From Armatimonadota bacterium (GTDB taxonomy: Bacteria > Armatimonadota > Armatimonadia > Armatimonadales > Armatimonadaceae): a DNA stretch of 6,049 bases. The stretch is taken from contig JACMMA010000863.1 in NCBI GenBank assembly GCA_014379275.1, positions 1-6,049 of the forward strand, given 5' to 3'. The notes under the pieces were generated by a model that made no database searches, had not been told where the DNA came from, and was given only the letters and a program-made list of their open reading frames with translations. Of the stretch, positions 1 through 5,856 are shown one piece after another. Position 1 is the stretch's first letter. Each line of letters starts with the position of its first letter. The position numbers and the translations under genes were made by a program.

Positions 1-677
1 GAGCGCTGTTGCCGCTTTACCAATTCGACCGTGGCTTTGAGTTGATCCAGCGTGAAAGTATTCTCAAGCGCGTCGAGAACGGAACGGGTGATATCCCCGA
101 GCTGGTCCATCTCTGCCAGCTTCTTCTCGAAAAGCGGCTTCTCATAGATCGAATGGGGAACGAAATCGGGGGCGGTGACATAGGGCGAATCCTCATCTAT
201 CGAGATTTCGTTGTCGGCATCGATCGTCCCGGTTCCGAATGTGATGGAGGAAATGTGTCCTTCACCGACCGCACGGAGCGAAACGACGAAACGAAGGGAA
301 CCTTCCGGTATCCCGGTCTGATCCGGGTGGGGGACTATCGAGGGGTTGAAGAGCGCCGCCGATTCGAGCGAGTATTCCAGCGTGAAATACGCGCCGATCA
401 GGACCTTGCGCGCCGCGGTCAGTTCGGACTCGGCGACCGGTAAATACTCCTTGACTTGCTCATAGCGGCGCAAGAAATACTGTCCCAACCGTTGATGCCG
501 GTCTTTGAATTCGGCGAGCACCGTTTCCGTGTGCTTAGCGACTTCGCGCTCCGGGAGCGAAAGGATCCGGGCGATAATTTTCAGATACCGTGTCGAATCG
601 CCGAACTGAAACGGACGAAACAAAACGCGGGCGATATTCGGCTTTAAGACAATAGACGTACGAGTTGCATTTACCAT
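1..677 (-). CDS. GH130 family glycoside phosphorylase/hydrolase (C-terminus beyond window)
   Basis: This is a partial gene; 225 whole codons are visible. GH130 enzymes mostly phosphorolyse (some hydrolyse) beta-mannosides and related oligosaccharides, usually in the cytosol. The reading frame is open from an ATG at 677 to the left edge. It begins MVNATRTSIVLKPN and has an RVLFRPF motif at residues 17-23. A helical, charged N-terminal region (about 30-100) follows, then NPSIVPHPDQ at 111-120 and the family-typical SLRAVGEGHISSITF at 133-147. These fit the longer GH130 subgroup that has an N-terminal helical extension before the five-bladed propeller; the C-terminal blades lie outside. There is no signal peptide. 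The start is the first ATG after an upstream in-frame stop, and the protein aligns by eye to the family from about residue 12. An AGGAG lies 19 nt upstream of the ATG, too far for a normal ribosome binding site, so initiation may be weak. The gene is divergent from the dioxygenase/GH13 genes and probably co-regulated with them. The family call is confident; phosphorylase versus hydrolase and the exact substrate cannot be told here. Confidence 0.9.
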   Translation of the reverse strand, partial: MVNATRTSIVLKPNIARVLFRPFQFGDSTRYLKIIARILSLPEREVAKHTETVLAEFKDRHQRLGQYFLRRYEQVKEYLPVAESELTAARKVLIGAYFTLEYSLESAALFNPSIVPHPDQTGIPEGSLRFVVSLRAVGEGHISSITFGTGTIDADNEISIDEDSPYVTAPDFVPHSIYEKPLFEKKLAEMDQLGDITRSVLDALENTFTLDQLKATVELVKRQQR

Positions 678-717
678 AGGACAAGAAAAAGGGTCGCTCC
701 TGAACGTCGACCGCGCT

Positions 718-747
718 ATTATGGACAATTTTTATGGGTAATATCAA
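718..747 (-). promoter_or_regulatory. Predicted sigma70 promoter of the GH130 gene
   Basis: On the minus strand TTGATA (742-747, one mismatch to TTGACA) is followed after 18 bp by CATAAT (718-723, one mismatch to TATAAT). Transcription would start near 711 and give a leader of about 34 nt that contains the AGGAG at 697-701. It does not overlap the plus-strand promoter, and the GTAC operator cluster lies 38 bp upstream of its -35 box. This is a prediction from sequence only. Confidence 0.5.
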
Positions 748-785
748 CCGGGTAAGCTCAGTATAATCCATGATCTTGCCAAAAA

Positions 786-831
786 GTACATGCATTGTAC
801 CAAATGTGCCGTAGAAAATGGTACATAATGT
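786..831. promoter_or_regulatory. Predicted operator cluster: three GTAC-cored sites
   Basis: Three GTAC cores stand at 786, 797 and 821. GTACA (786-790) and TGTAC (796-800) form a perfect 5-bp inverted repeat around TGCAT. TGTACCA (796-802) and TGGTACA (819-825) form a perfect 7-bp inverted repeat with a 16-bp spacer. The same bases also read as a direct repeat: the 11-mers at 797-807 and 821-831 agree at 9 of 11 positions (GTAC, two variable bases, AATGT). The core spacings are 11 and 24 bp, close to one and two helical turns. The rightmost site lies between the expected -35 and the -10 (835-840) of the plus-strand promoter, so a bound protein there would block RNA polymerase. No regulator gene is in the window, and the protein family that binds is unknown. 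Confidence 0.5.
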
Positions 832-840
832 CACTATAAT
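812..840 (+). promoter_or_regulatory. Predicted promoter of the dioxygenase/GH13 operon
   Basis: A perfect TATAAT -10 box lies at 835-840. The -35 position 17 bp upstream (812-817) reads TAGAAA, a poor match, so the promoter may depend on an activator or on the nearby GTAC sites. Transcription would start near 847, leaving a leader of about 24 nt. That leader holds GGAG (862-865), 5 nt before the ATG at 871, which is a good ribosome binding site. Confidence 0.5.
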
Positions 841-870
841 ACAAGCAATCTTGATTCTCACGGAGCACAA

Positions 871-1701
871 ATGACGCCCTTTTCCCTACCCTCTCTTTCG
901 AATGACTACCCACTCGCGGCAGAGCAAGTCGCGCTCTACCGCGAAAAAGGCTGGGTTCTGTTGCGCGAGGTCGCGTCACGCGAAGAGGTCGCCGCTTATC
1001 GACCCATCTTGAGCGAGGTGACGATGGAGCACAATTACAACAAGAAGCCGCTCGCCGAACGCGATACCTACGGCAAAGCGTTCATACAGGTGGGCAATCT
1101 GTGGGCGAAAGACGAGCGGGCGAAGCGGTTCAGTCTCGCCCGCCGGTTCGCCCGGGTCGCCGCCGAACTGATGGGCGTCCAAGGGGTCCGCATTTACCAC
1201 GATCAGGCTCTGTATAAGGAAGCCGGGGGCGGTTACACCCCCTGGCATCAGGATCAGCAATACTGGCCTCTCGACGGCGCGAAGTGCGTCACGCTCTGGA
1301 TGCCGCTCGTGGACGCGGACGCGGATATGGGCACCATGCGGTTCGCCTCCGGCTCGAAGACGCTGGGCTATCTGGGACCGATGAACATTTCCGACGATTC
1401 GGAGGCGAAGCTAGAAGCGTTAACGGCGGAGCGCGGTTTTCCGATCGAAGCGGCGGGAGCGATGCGAGCGGGCGACGCGACGTTCCACGACGGATGGACG
1501 ATCCACGGTGCGCCCGGCAACGAGTCGCCGGATCGGACCCGGGAAGTCATGACCATTATTTACGTCGAAGACGGCGCACGGATCACCGAACCCGATAGCC
1601 CGCAACGGGAGAACGACTTGAAGGCATGGTTCCCCGAGCGGAAACCGGGCGATAGAGCGGACAGCGCACTCAATCCGCTCGTATACGAGGAGGGGAAATA
1701 G
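871..1701 (+). CDS. Phytanoyl-CoA dioxygenase (PhyH) family Fe(II)/2-oxoglutarate oxygenase
   Basis: This is a 276-aa cytosolic oxygenase of the PhyH fold (double-stranded beta-helix). The family couples decarboxylation of 2-oxoglutarate to hydroxylation of a substrate at a single Fe(II). The iron triad is visible: H126-x-D128 in TPWHQDQQYWP, and H212 in TIHGAPGN. R224, 12 residues after H212, is the expected 2-oxoglutarate carboxylate ligand. The N-terminal part has the usual EKGWVLLREVAS opening (about 25-37), and residues 141-162 (TLWMPLVDAD then MRFASGS) match the core strand and turn seen in the family. Length is normal and there is no signal peptide. The start at 871 is supported by GGAG 5 nt upstream and a TATAAT promoter just before it. 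It is the first gene of a probable operon with a second PhyH gene (4 bp downstream) and a GH13 enzyme. The substrate is unknown: PhyH proteins act on lipids, amino acids, ectoine, antibiotics and more, so the name must not be read as phytanoyl-CoA specificity. Confidence 0.93.
   Translation: MTPFSLPSLSNDYPLAAEQVALYREKGWVLLREVASREEVAAYRPILSEVTMEHNYNKKPLAERDTYGKAFIQVGNLWAKDERAKRFSLARRFARVAAELMGVQGVRIYHDQALYKEAGGGYTPWHQDQQYWPLDGAKCVTLWMPLVDADADMGTMRFASGSKTLGYLGPMNISDDSEAKLEALTAERGFPIEAAGAMRAGDATFHDGWTIHGAPGNESPDRTREVMTIIYVEDGARITEPDSPQRENDLKAWFPERKPGDRADSALNPLVYEEGK
1688..1695 (+). promoter_or_regulatory. Ribosome binding site of the second PhyH gene
   Basis: AGGAGGGG ends 10 nt before the ATG at 1706 and lies inside the last codons of the upstream PhyH gene. 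It supports the 1706 start and translational coupling of the two genes. Confidence 0.65.
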
Positions 1702-1705
1702 GTAC

Positions 1706-2671
1706 ATGGAAATACCGCATGAGTTTATACCGTCGGTTGGCAAGAAACCGATCCCTACCGGGGAAGATCATTTCGGTGCGCTACGCCGCTCGGCCGACAT
1801 CCTCACTGACGGCGACGCGTTGCGAAATCGCCTCGCTGACGACGGCTACCTGTATTTCCCTGGTGCGCTCGATCGAGACCAGGTAACATCGGCCCGGCGG
1901 GTATGTATGGAGCGATTGATGGCGCAGGGGGCACTAGAGGCAGGAAGCGACCCGATGGACGCGATCGCCGCCCACGGGACGAAGAAATACTATTTCATGG
2001 AGTCGCTCGCCGAAGAGAACGACCCGCTGATGCGCGTTTTATACGAGGGGGCCATGATGCGGCTGATGGCGCAGCTTTTCGACACCGACGTGCGCCATTT
2101 CGATTACACCTGGATGCGCGCGGTCGGTCCGGGAAACGGTACGTCCCCGCACTGCGACGCGGTTTATATGAATCGCGGCACGGAGCAACTCATCACGGCG
2201 TGGACCCCGCTCGGCGACATCCCGCTGGTCCAAGGGGGACTCGTAGTACTCGAAAACTCACACCGCGAAAAAACGGGCAAGCTAGAACAGTATCTACACC
2301 AGGACGTGGATACTTTTTGCGAGAACGGACCCAACGCCCAGAAAATACGCGACGGTAAAATGGCGTGGGAACATTATGACGGATCGTTCCGGGAGTGGAG
2401 CGGTGCTTTTAGCGACGATGCGAACGAGATAAGGGCGTTGCTCGGCGGACGCTGGCTGACCTCGCCGGAATACCGGATGGGTGACGTGTTGCTGTTCACC
2501 ATCGCGACACTCCACGCCAGCCTGGACAATAACAGCGACCGGATCCGCTTGTCGTCGGACACACGTTACCAGCCCGCGCATCTGCCCGCGGACGAACGGT
2601 GGGTCCTCGGCGCCAACGGGGAGCGTCCCATAGCGCACGGCGCGGCGGGTAAGCGGGGCAAAATCTGCTGA
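1706..2671 (+). CDS. Second PhyH family Fe(II)/2-oxoglutarate oxygenase
   Basis: This is a 321-aa protein, also a complete PhyH-fold dioxygenase but clearly from a different subgroup than its neighbour. The iron ligands are H149-x-D151 in TSPHCDAVYMNRG and H270 in FTIATLHASLDNNSDR. R281, 11 residues after H270 (the spacing of human PHYH), is the likely 2-oxoglutarate anchor. The N-terminal DDGYLYFPGALDRDQV (about 45-60) is the usual family opening. An insert of about 75 residues (roughly 185-260, with WEHYDGSFREWSG) between the core strands makes it longer than the first enzyme. The C-terminal ADERWVLG and GKRGKIC segments recall a subgroup common in environmental bacteria (from memory, not checked). 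No signal peptide or membrane segment is seen. It starts 4 bp after the upstream gene, so the two are surely co-transcribed. Both active sites are intact, so this is not a decayed duplicate. Substrate unknown; consecutive oxidation of one compound, or a two-enzyme route, is possible. Confidence 0.9.
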   Translation: MEIPHEFIPSVGKKPIPTGEDHFGALRRSADILTDGDALRNRLADDGYLYFPGALDRDQVTSARRVCMERLMAQGALEAGSDPMDAIAAHGTKKYYFMESLAEENDPLMRVLYEGAMMRLMAQLFDTDVRHFDYTWMRAVGPGNGTSPHCDAVYMNRGTEQLITAWTPLGDIPLVQGGLVVLENSHREKTGKLEQYLHQDVDTFCENGPNAQKIRDGKMAWEHYDGSFREWSGAFSDDANEIRALLGGRWLTSPEYRMGDVLLFTIATLHASLDNNSDRIRLSSDTRYQPAHLPADERWVLGANGERPIAHGAAGKRGKIC

Positions 2672-2765
2672 CCGTCGCGGTAAACGTGTGGTTGCTTGAA
2701 ATCGTCTTGTCCTGGGTAGAAATCAGTCGGCAACCGGGAGTCTGCCTTAGAACGATACCAAGCGG
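2672..2765 (+). other. Intergenic gap before GH13 gene; no clear promoter or terminator
   Basis: These 94 bp hold two weak signals. GGTTGC (2690-2695) and GCAACC (2730-2735) are perfect 6-bp inverted arms around a 34-nt loop. Inside the loop GAAATC occurs twice (2698-2703 and 2719-2724), 21 bp apart. There is no T-run after a hairpin and no convincing -35/-10 pair, so read-through from the dioxygenase genes is the simplest view. A weakly conserved regulatory site remains possible. Confidence 0.3.
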
Positions 2766-4715
2766 ATGAGCAAAGAAAACAAGAAGATATTGTCTGTCGC
2801 CGATGTTGACCTCGAAGCCATCGTCGCCGAACGTACCGGACAGGGAGGGTATGCGCCCTCGCCGGAAGCGTGGGAAGACGAAACCCTGTATTTTTTGCTG
2901 TTGGATCGCTTCAGTGACGGGAACGAAAGCGGCGTGATGGGCAGCGACGGAGACACCGTTTGCGCGGGGGACCGCCCCCGCTTCGTCGACCAGAAACATG
3001 CCGGGAACGCGGTGAAGTCCGAAAGGTCGGCGAAAAAGTGGCGCGAGGCGGGCAACACATTCACCGGCGGAAACCTCCGGGGATTGACCGACAAGATCGG
3101 CTATCTGAAGCGGCTCGGTGTCACGACGGTTTGGATCAGCCCGATCCTGAAGCAAGCTACGTTCGCCAGGAATGACTACCACGGCTACGGCACGCAAAAC
3201 TTTTACGAGGTCGAGCCGCGTTTCGGTAAGCGCGGCGATTTCCGCGGCCTCGTTGATACCGCGCACAGTCACGGTATCAAGGTGATCCTGGACATTATTT
3301 TGAACCACTGCTGTGACGCGTTCGGTTATGACGTCGACGAGAACCGACCGTGGACCGGAGAGCAGTTTCCGGTGAAGGGCTTCCGGGACAAAAAGGGCGC
3401 ACCCACGATCCCTTTCAAAACGCTGGGGGGCACGCGCTATGCGAACGGTGCCGTCTGGCCCCGCGAGCTACAAGCACCGGAGAATTTCACGCGCAAAGGG
3501 TACATGGTCAAATGGGACAATTGGCCAGAGTATGAGGAAGGCGACTTTTTCGGATTCAAGGATTTTCATCTGGGCAACTACTGCGGCGGGGACCGCGACG
3601 AAGAGGACGAGGGGGATATCTCCTCCGCCACTGAAAACCAGGCGTTCGAACCGTCACCGGCACTGATCGCACTCACCGCGGTGTACAAATATTGGATTGC
3701 GTTTGCGGACATCGACGGCTTCCGGATCGACACCGTGAAGCATATGGGGCCGGGACCGGCGTGCTGGTTTACCGATGAAATCAAGGCTTTCACGCGGTCG
3801 CTTGGGAAGCGAAACTTCTTTCTCCTCGGCGAGATTGCCGGGGGACGGGCGCACGCACAATGGATGTTGCGACAAACGCACCTGGACGCCGCCCTCGGTA
3901 TAGACGAGATCCCCGAGCGGATGCGCGGTGTGGTACGCGGGGAAACATCTCCCTGCGAGTTCTTCGGGATGTTTGTCAATTCCAAAAAAGATCAGGAGGC
4001 AACGGACGACCCGAACTGGTGGGGCAACCGCGTGGTGACGTTTTTCGACGACCATGACCAGGTCGGACGCTCGGTGAAAGGCCGGTTCGCTTCGGCATGG
4101 CGCGGGGCAGACAAGGAAAAGACGGCCGCCGGGATCGTCCGCGCCCTCGGTTTCAATGTGACGACTCTGGGAGTCCCCTGTGTCTACTACGGAACGGAGC
4201 AGGGTTTCGACGGTCACGCGCAGGATCCGGGGGCGGGAGATCGTTACTTGCGGGAAAGCATGCACGGAGCCGCCTTCGGCTCCTTCGGGTCGCGAGGCAC
4301 ACACTTTTTCGACGAGAACAATCGTATCTTTGCGGAACTGGCGCGAATCCTCGACCTGAGGAAGATGTCTCCCGCACTGCGGCGGGGGAGGCAATATCTG
4401 CGCCCTATCTCGCTGAACGGCGAGGACTTCTTCGAGCCGGAGCGCGTCGGCGAACCATACCGGGGCATCGTTGCGTGGTCACGGGTGCTCGATAACGAGG
4501 AGTTCGTTTGCGCGCTGAACACCGACGAGGACAAAGCGCACACGGCGTGGGTGACTCTGGACTTCGAAAGCCATGCCACGGACCCCAGACCGCTCGTCTG
4601 CCGGTACAGCACAACCGCCGCACAGGTCGGTGATGCGACCGAGCTTCCCGTAAGAAAGAATGGCTCCGCCGTGCGGATTACTGTCCCGGCAGGCGGGTTC
4701 GTCATCTATCGGTAG
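2766..4715 (+). CDS. GH13 alpha-amylase family glycoside hydrolase, cytoplasmic
   Basis: This is a 649-aa retaining alpha-glucan/alpha-glucoside enzyme. The (beta/alpha)8 barrel starts with WEDETLYFLLLDRFSDGN (36-53). Conserved region I is DIILNH (176-181). Region II is DGFRIDTVKHM (317-327), with the substrate-binding R320, nucleophile D322, and the K325-H326 pair typical of alpha-amylases. Region III is LLGEI with acid/base E356. Region IV is FFDDHDQ with H430 and transition-state D431. Region IV usually reads NHD; here D429 replaces the Asn, which from memory is normal for this subgroup. A large domain B-like insert spans about 183-262, followed by FKDFHLGN and an acidic loop (275-283). 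A C-terminal beta-sandwich covers roughly 545-649. No signal peptide, so it acts in the cytosol. An in-frame TAG at 2748-2750 makes ATG 2766 the first possible start, although no good Shine-Dalgarno is present. The 3' end overlaps the opposing TPR gene by 14 bp. Hydrolase versus transglycosylase activity cannot be decided. Confidence 0.95.
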   Translation: MSKENKKILSVADVDLEAIVAERTGQGGYAPSPEAWEDETLYFLLLDRFSDGNESGVMGSDGDTVCAGDRPRFVDQKHAGNAVKSERSAKKWREAGNTFTGGNLRGLTDKIGYLKRLGVTTVWISPILKQATFARNDYHGYGTQNFYEVEPRFGKRGDFRGLVDTAHSHGIKVILDIILNHCCDAFGYDVDENRPWTGEQFPVKGFRDKKGAPTIPFKTLGGTRYANGAVWPRELQAPENFTRKGYMVKWDNWPEYEEGDFFGFKDFHLGNYCGGDRDEEDEGDISSATENQAFEPSPALIALTAVYKYWIAFADIDGFRIDTVKHMGPGPACWFTDEIKAFTRSLGKRNFFLLGEIAGGRAHAQWMLRQTHLDAALGIDEIPERMRGVVRGETSPCEFFGMFVNSKKDQEATDDPNWWGNRVVTFFDDHDQVGRSVKGRFASAWRGADKEKTAAGIVRALGFNVTTLGVPCVYYGTEQGFDGHAQDPGAGDRYLRESMHGAAFGSFGSRGTHFFDENNRIFAELARILDLRKMSPALRRGRQYLRPISLNGEDFFEPERVGEPYRGIVAWSRVLDNEEFVCALNTDEDKAHTAWVTLDFESHATDPRPLVCRYSTTAAQVGDATELPVRKNGSAVRITVPAGGFVIYR

Positions 4716-5817
4716 GCGCGGGTGTCGCGGTCGGCGAGGGGGTCGTGCTGACCGTGACACCTGGAACTGGCGACGGGGCGTCGTCCGGGACAGGGGAGGG
4801 GGAAGGCTGTGCGGTGACCAACGGTTTTAACCGTTCGACCAGCTCCTTGGCTTCCGTGTACCCCGGCCTGAGAAGCACGGCGCGTTCGGCCTCGCGCAGG
4901 GCATCCGGCAGCAGATCTAGCTCCTCATACACGACTGCCAGGTGGTAGCGGCATTCCGGAATATTGGGGGCGAGATCTGCTGCTTCGCGCAACCGTCGCC
5001 GCGCCCCCTCCAGATCACGCTCTGTTTCGCTACCGCGTTTATATAATGCCCAGCCGAAAGAGTCCAGAAAAACGGGATGCTCGGGATCCTTCTCGACCAC
5101 TGACCGGGTAAGTCGGACTGCCTCGTCGAAGTCGGCGGGGCTGGCACCGTGATCCGCGAGCATGTATCCGAGGTTGTTTTTGATCACCGGGTCTTTCGGC
5201 ATCAGGCGATGTGCTTCTCGATACGCCTGCAGGGCCTTCGGATAATCTTTTTCTGCGAATTCACTGAAATACTGTCCGGCATAGGTCGCGAGGGCGGCTT
5301 GCTTGGGCGCCTTTGCAGAATCGGGAGCCGCTATGCCGAAGGACGCAACAATCTTGTCCGCCTCCATCTTGGCACGACGTTCGGCCTCCGTAGCACGGCT
5401 GGTGTTCGCCGCTTTATTCGCCGCGTCCGCGAGTGCCGCCCACAGGCGTGGATCACCAGCAACACGTTCATCCTTTGTTAGAGGCTCCAGGAGGCGTATC
5501 GCATCGTTGGGGCGACCGAGAGATGCGATGCGCTGCGCGACCTGGATAAATCCTTCGTCGTTGAAATCGTCGGAAAGTGATGTTGTCAGTAGTATGACTG
5601 CCCGATGAAGGTGAGCGTCGCCCTTTCCTTGATCGCCCTCGTTGAACGAAGCGATTGCCCGCCCGATAGAGTCGTCCGCGAGGCGTGTCCGCTCCGCGTA
5701 GGGGAGTAAGGACGCGGAAAACGAGGTTCCCGAGTTACAACCAGTCACTGGCGTAACGAAAAGAATCAACGCGCACAGAAAGAGTGAAAGCTGGCGAGGA
5801 AAAGTTGGTTTGGCCAT
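4702..5817 (-). CDS. TPR-repeat lipoprotein with Pro/Ser/Thr-rich tail
   Basis: This is a 371-aa protein predicted to be exported and lipid-anchored. The N-terminus has K3/R8, a hydrophobic stretch (10-24) and a VTGC lipobox, so Cys27 would be the modified residue. I chose ATG 5817 because it places the positive residues and hydrophobic core as a normal signal peptide; an upstream TTG at 5856 would add 13 residues that look like non-coding DNA. The helical body holds at least four tetratricopeptide repeats at about 174-210, 210-247, 248-287 and 288-320. Typical residues are visible (NNLGYMLADHG, DSFGWALYKRG, YHLAVVYEELD, each repeat ending in a Pro or DP turn). The third repeat carries an insert (SETERD) between its helices. 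Residues about 337-371 form a low-complexity tail of Pro, Ser and Thr. TPRs bind partner proteins, so a role as an envelope scaffold or assembly factor is likely, but no specific partner is shown. It is convergent with GH13 and divergent from the SIMPL gene. Confidence 0.87.
   Translation of the reverse strand: MAKPTFPRQLSLFLCALILFVTPVTGCNSGTSFSASLLPYAERTRLADDSIGRAIASFNEGDQGKGDAHLHRAVILLTTSLSDDFNDEGFIQVAQRIASLGRPNDAIRLLEPLTKDERVAGDPRLWAALADAANKAANTSRATEAERRAKMEADKIVASFGIAAPDSAKAPKQAALATYAGQYFSEFAEKDYPKALQAYREAHRLMPKDPVIKNNLGYMLADHGASPADFDEAVRLTRSVVEKDPEHPVFLDSFGWALYKRGSETERDLEGARRRLREAADLAPNIPECRYHLAVVYEELDLLPDALREAERAVLLRPGYTEAKELVERLKPLVTAQPSPSPVPDDAPSPVPGVTVSTTPSPTATPAPTDR
4820..4835. repeat. 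Short perfect inverted repeat inside the TPR gene
   Basis: AACGGTT and AACCGTT are separated by TT, giving a 16-bp near-palindrome about 105 bp beyond the GH13 stop. There is no T-run on either side, so it is not a standard intrinsic terminator. It falls in the codons for the end of the TPR domain and may be chance. Confidence 0.3.
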
Positions 5818-5856
5818 GATTAAGACTGCTATATGATACACTATAACCGACTCCAA
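5810..5856. promoter_or_regulatory. Overlapping divergent promoters of the TPR and SIMPL genes
   Basis: Only 38 bp (5818-5855) separate the two start codons, and this stretch is AT-rich. On the plus strand TTGGCC (5810-5815), a 16-bp spacer and TATGAT (5832-5837) would start the SIMPL transcript near 5845. On the minus strand TTGGAG (5851-5856), a 17-bp spacer and TATAGC (5828-5833) would serve the TPR gene; TATAGT (5840-5845) is an alternative -10. Either way the leaders are very short and the promoters interpenetrate, so the genes may exclude one another or share control. No good Shine-Dalgarno is seen for either start. The box assignments are tentative. Confidence 0.4.

Noticed and set aside
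9..647. Plus-strand open frames at 9-443 and 456-647
   Set aside because: They are antisense to the GH130 coding frame, whose translation carries family motifs; their own translations show no recognisable domain and are rich in Arg and Gly as shadow frames are.
762..767. A second perfect TATAAT on the plus strand in the control region
   Set aside because: No -35-like hexamer lies 15-19 bp upstream, and it sits far from the PhyH start.
535..870. Minus-strand open frame of 111 residues across the divergent control region
   Set aside because: It covers the promoters and operator, is out of frame with GH130 at its end, and its protein has no recognisable features.
2496..3308. Minus-strand open frame of 270 residues under the PhyH2/GH13 junction
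   Set aside because: It crosses two well-supported genes on the other strand; long antisense frames are common opposite GC-rich coding DNA and the sequence shows no domain.
3654..4394. Minus-strand open frame of 246 residues inside GH13
   Set aside because: Antisense to the catalytic core of GH13, with Arg/Pro-rich composition and no recognisable motif.
4745..5608. Plus-strand open frames opposite the TPR gene
   Set aside because: They are Arg/Ser-rich shadows of the TPR coding strand, which has signal peptide, lipobox and repeats.
5818..5856. TTG at 5856 as start of the TPR lipoprotein
   Set aside because: The extra 13 residues are encoded by the AT-rich intergenic DNA and would place a hydrophobic stretch before the positive signal-peptide residues; ATG 5817 gives a normal lipoprotein signal.
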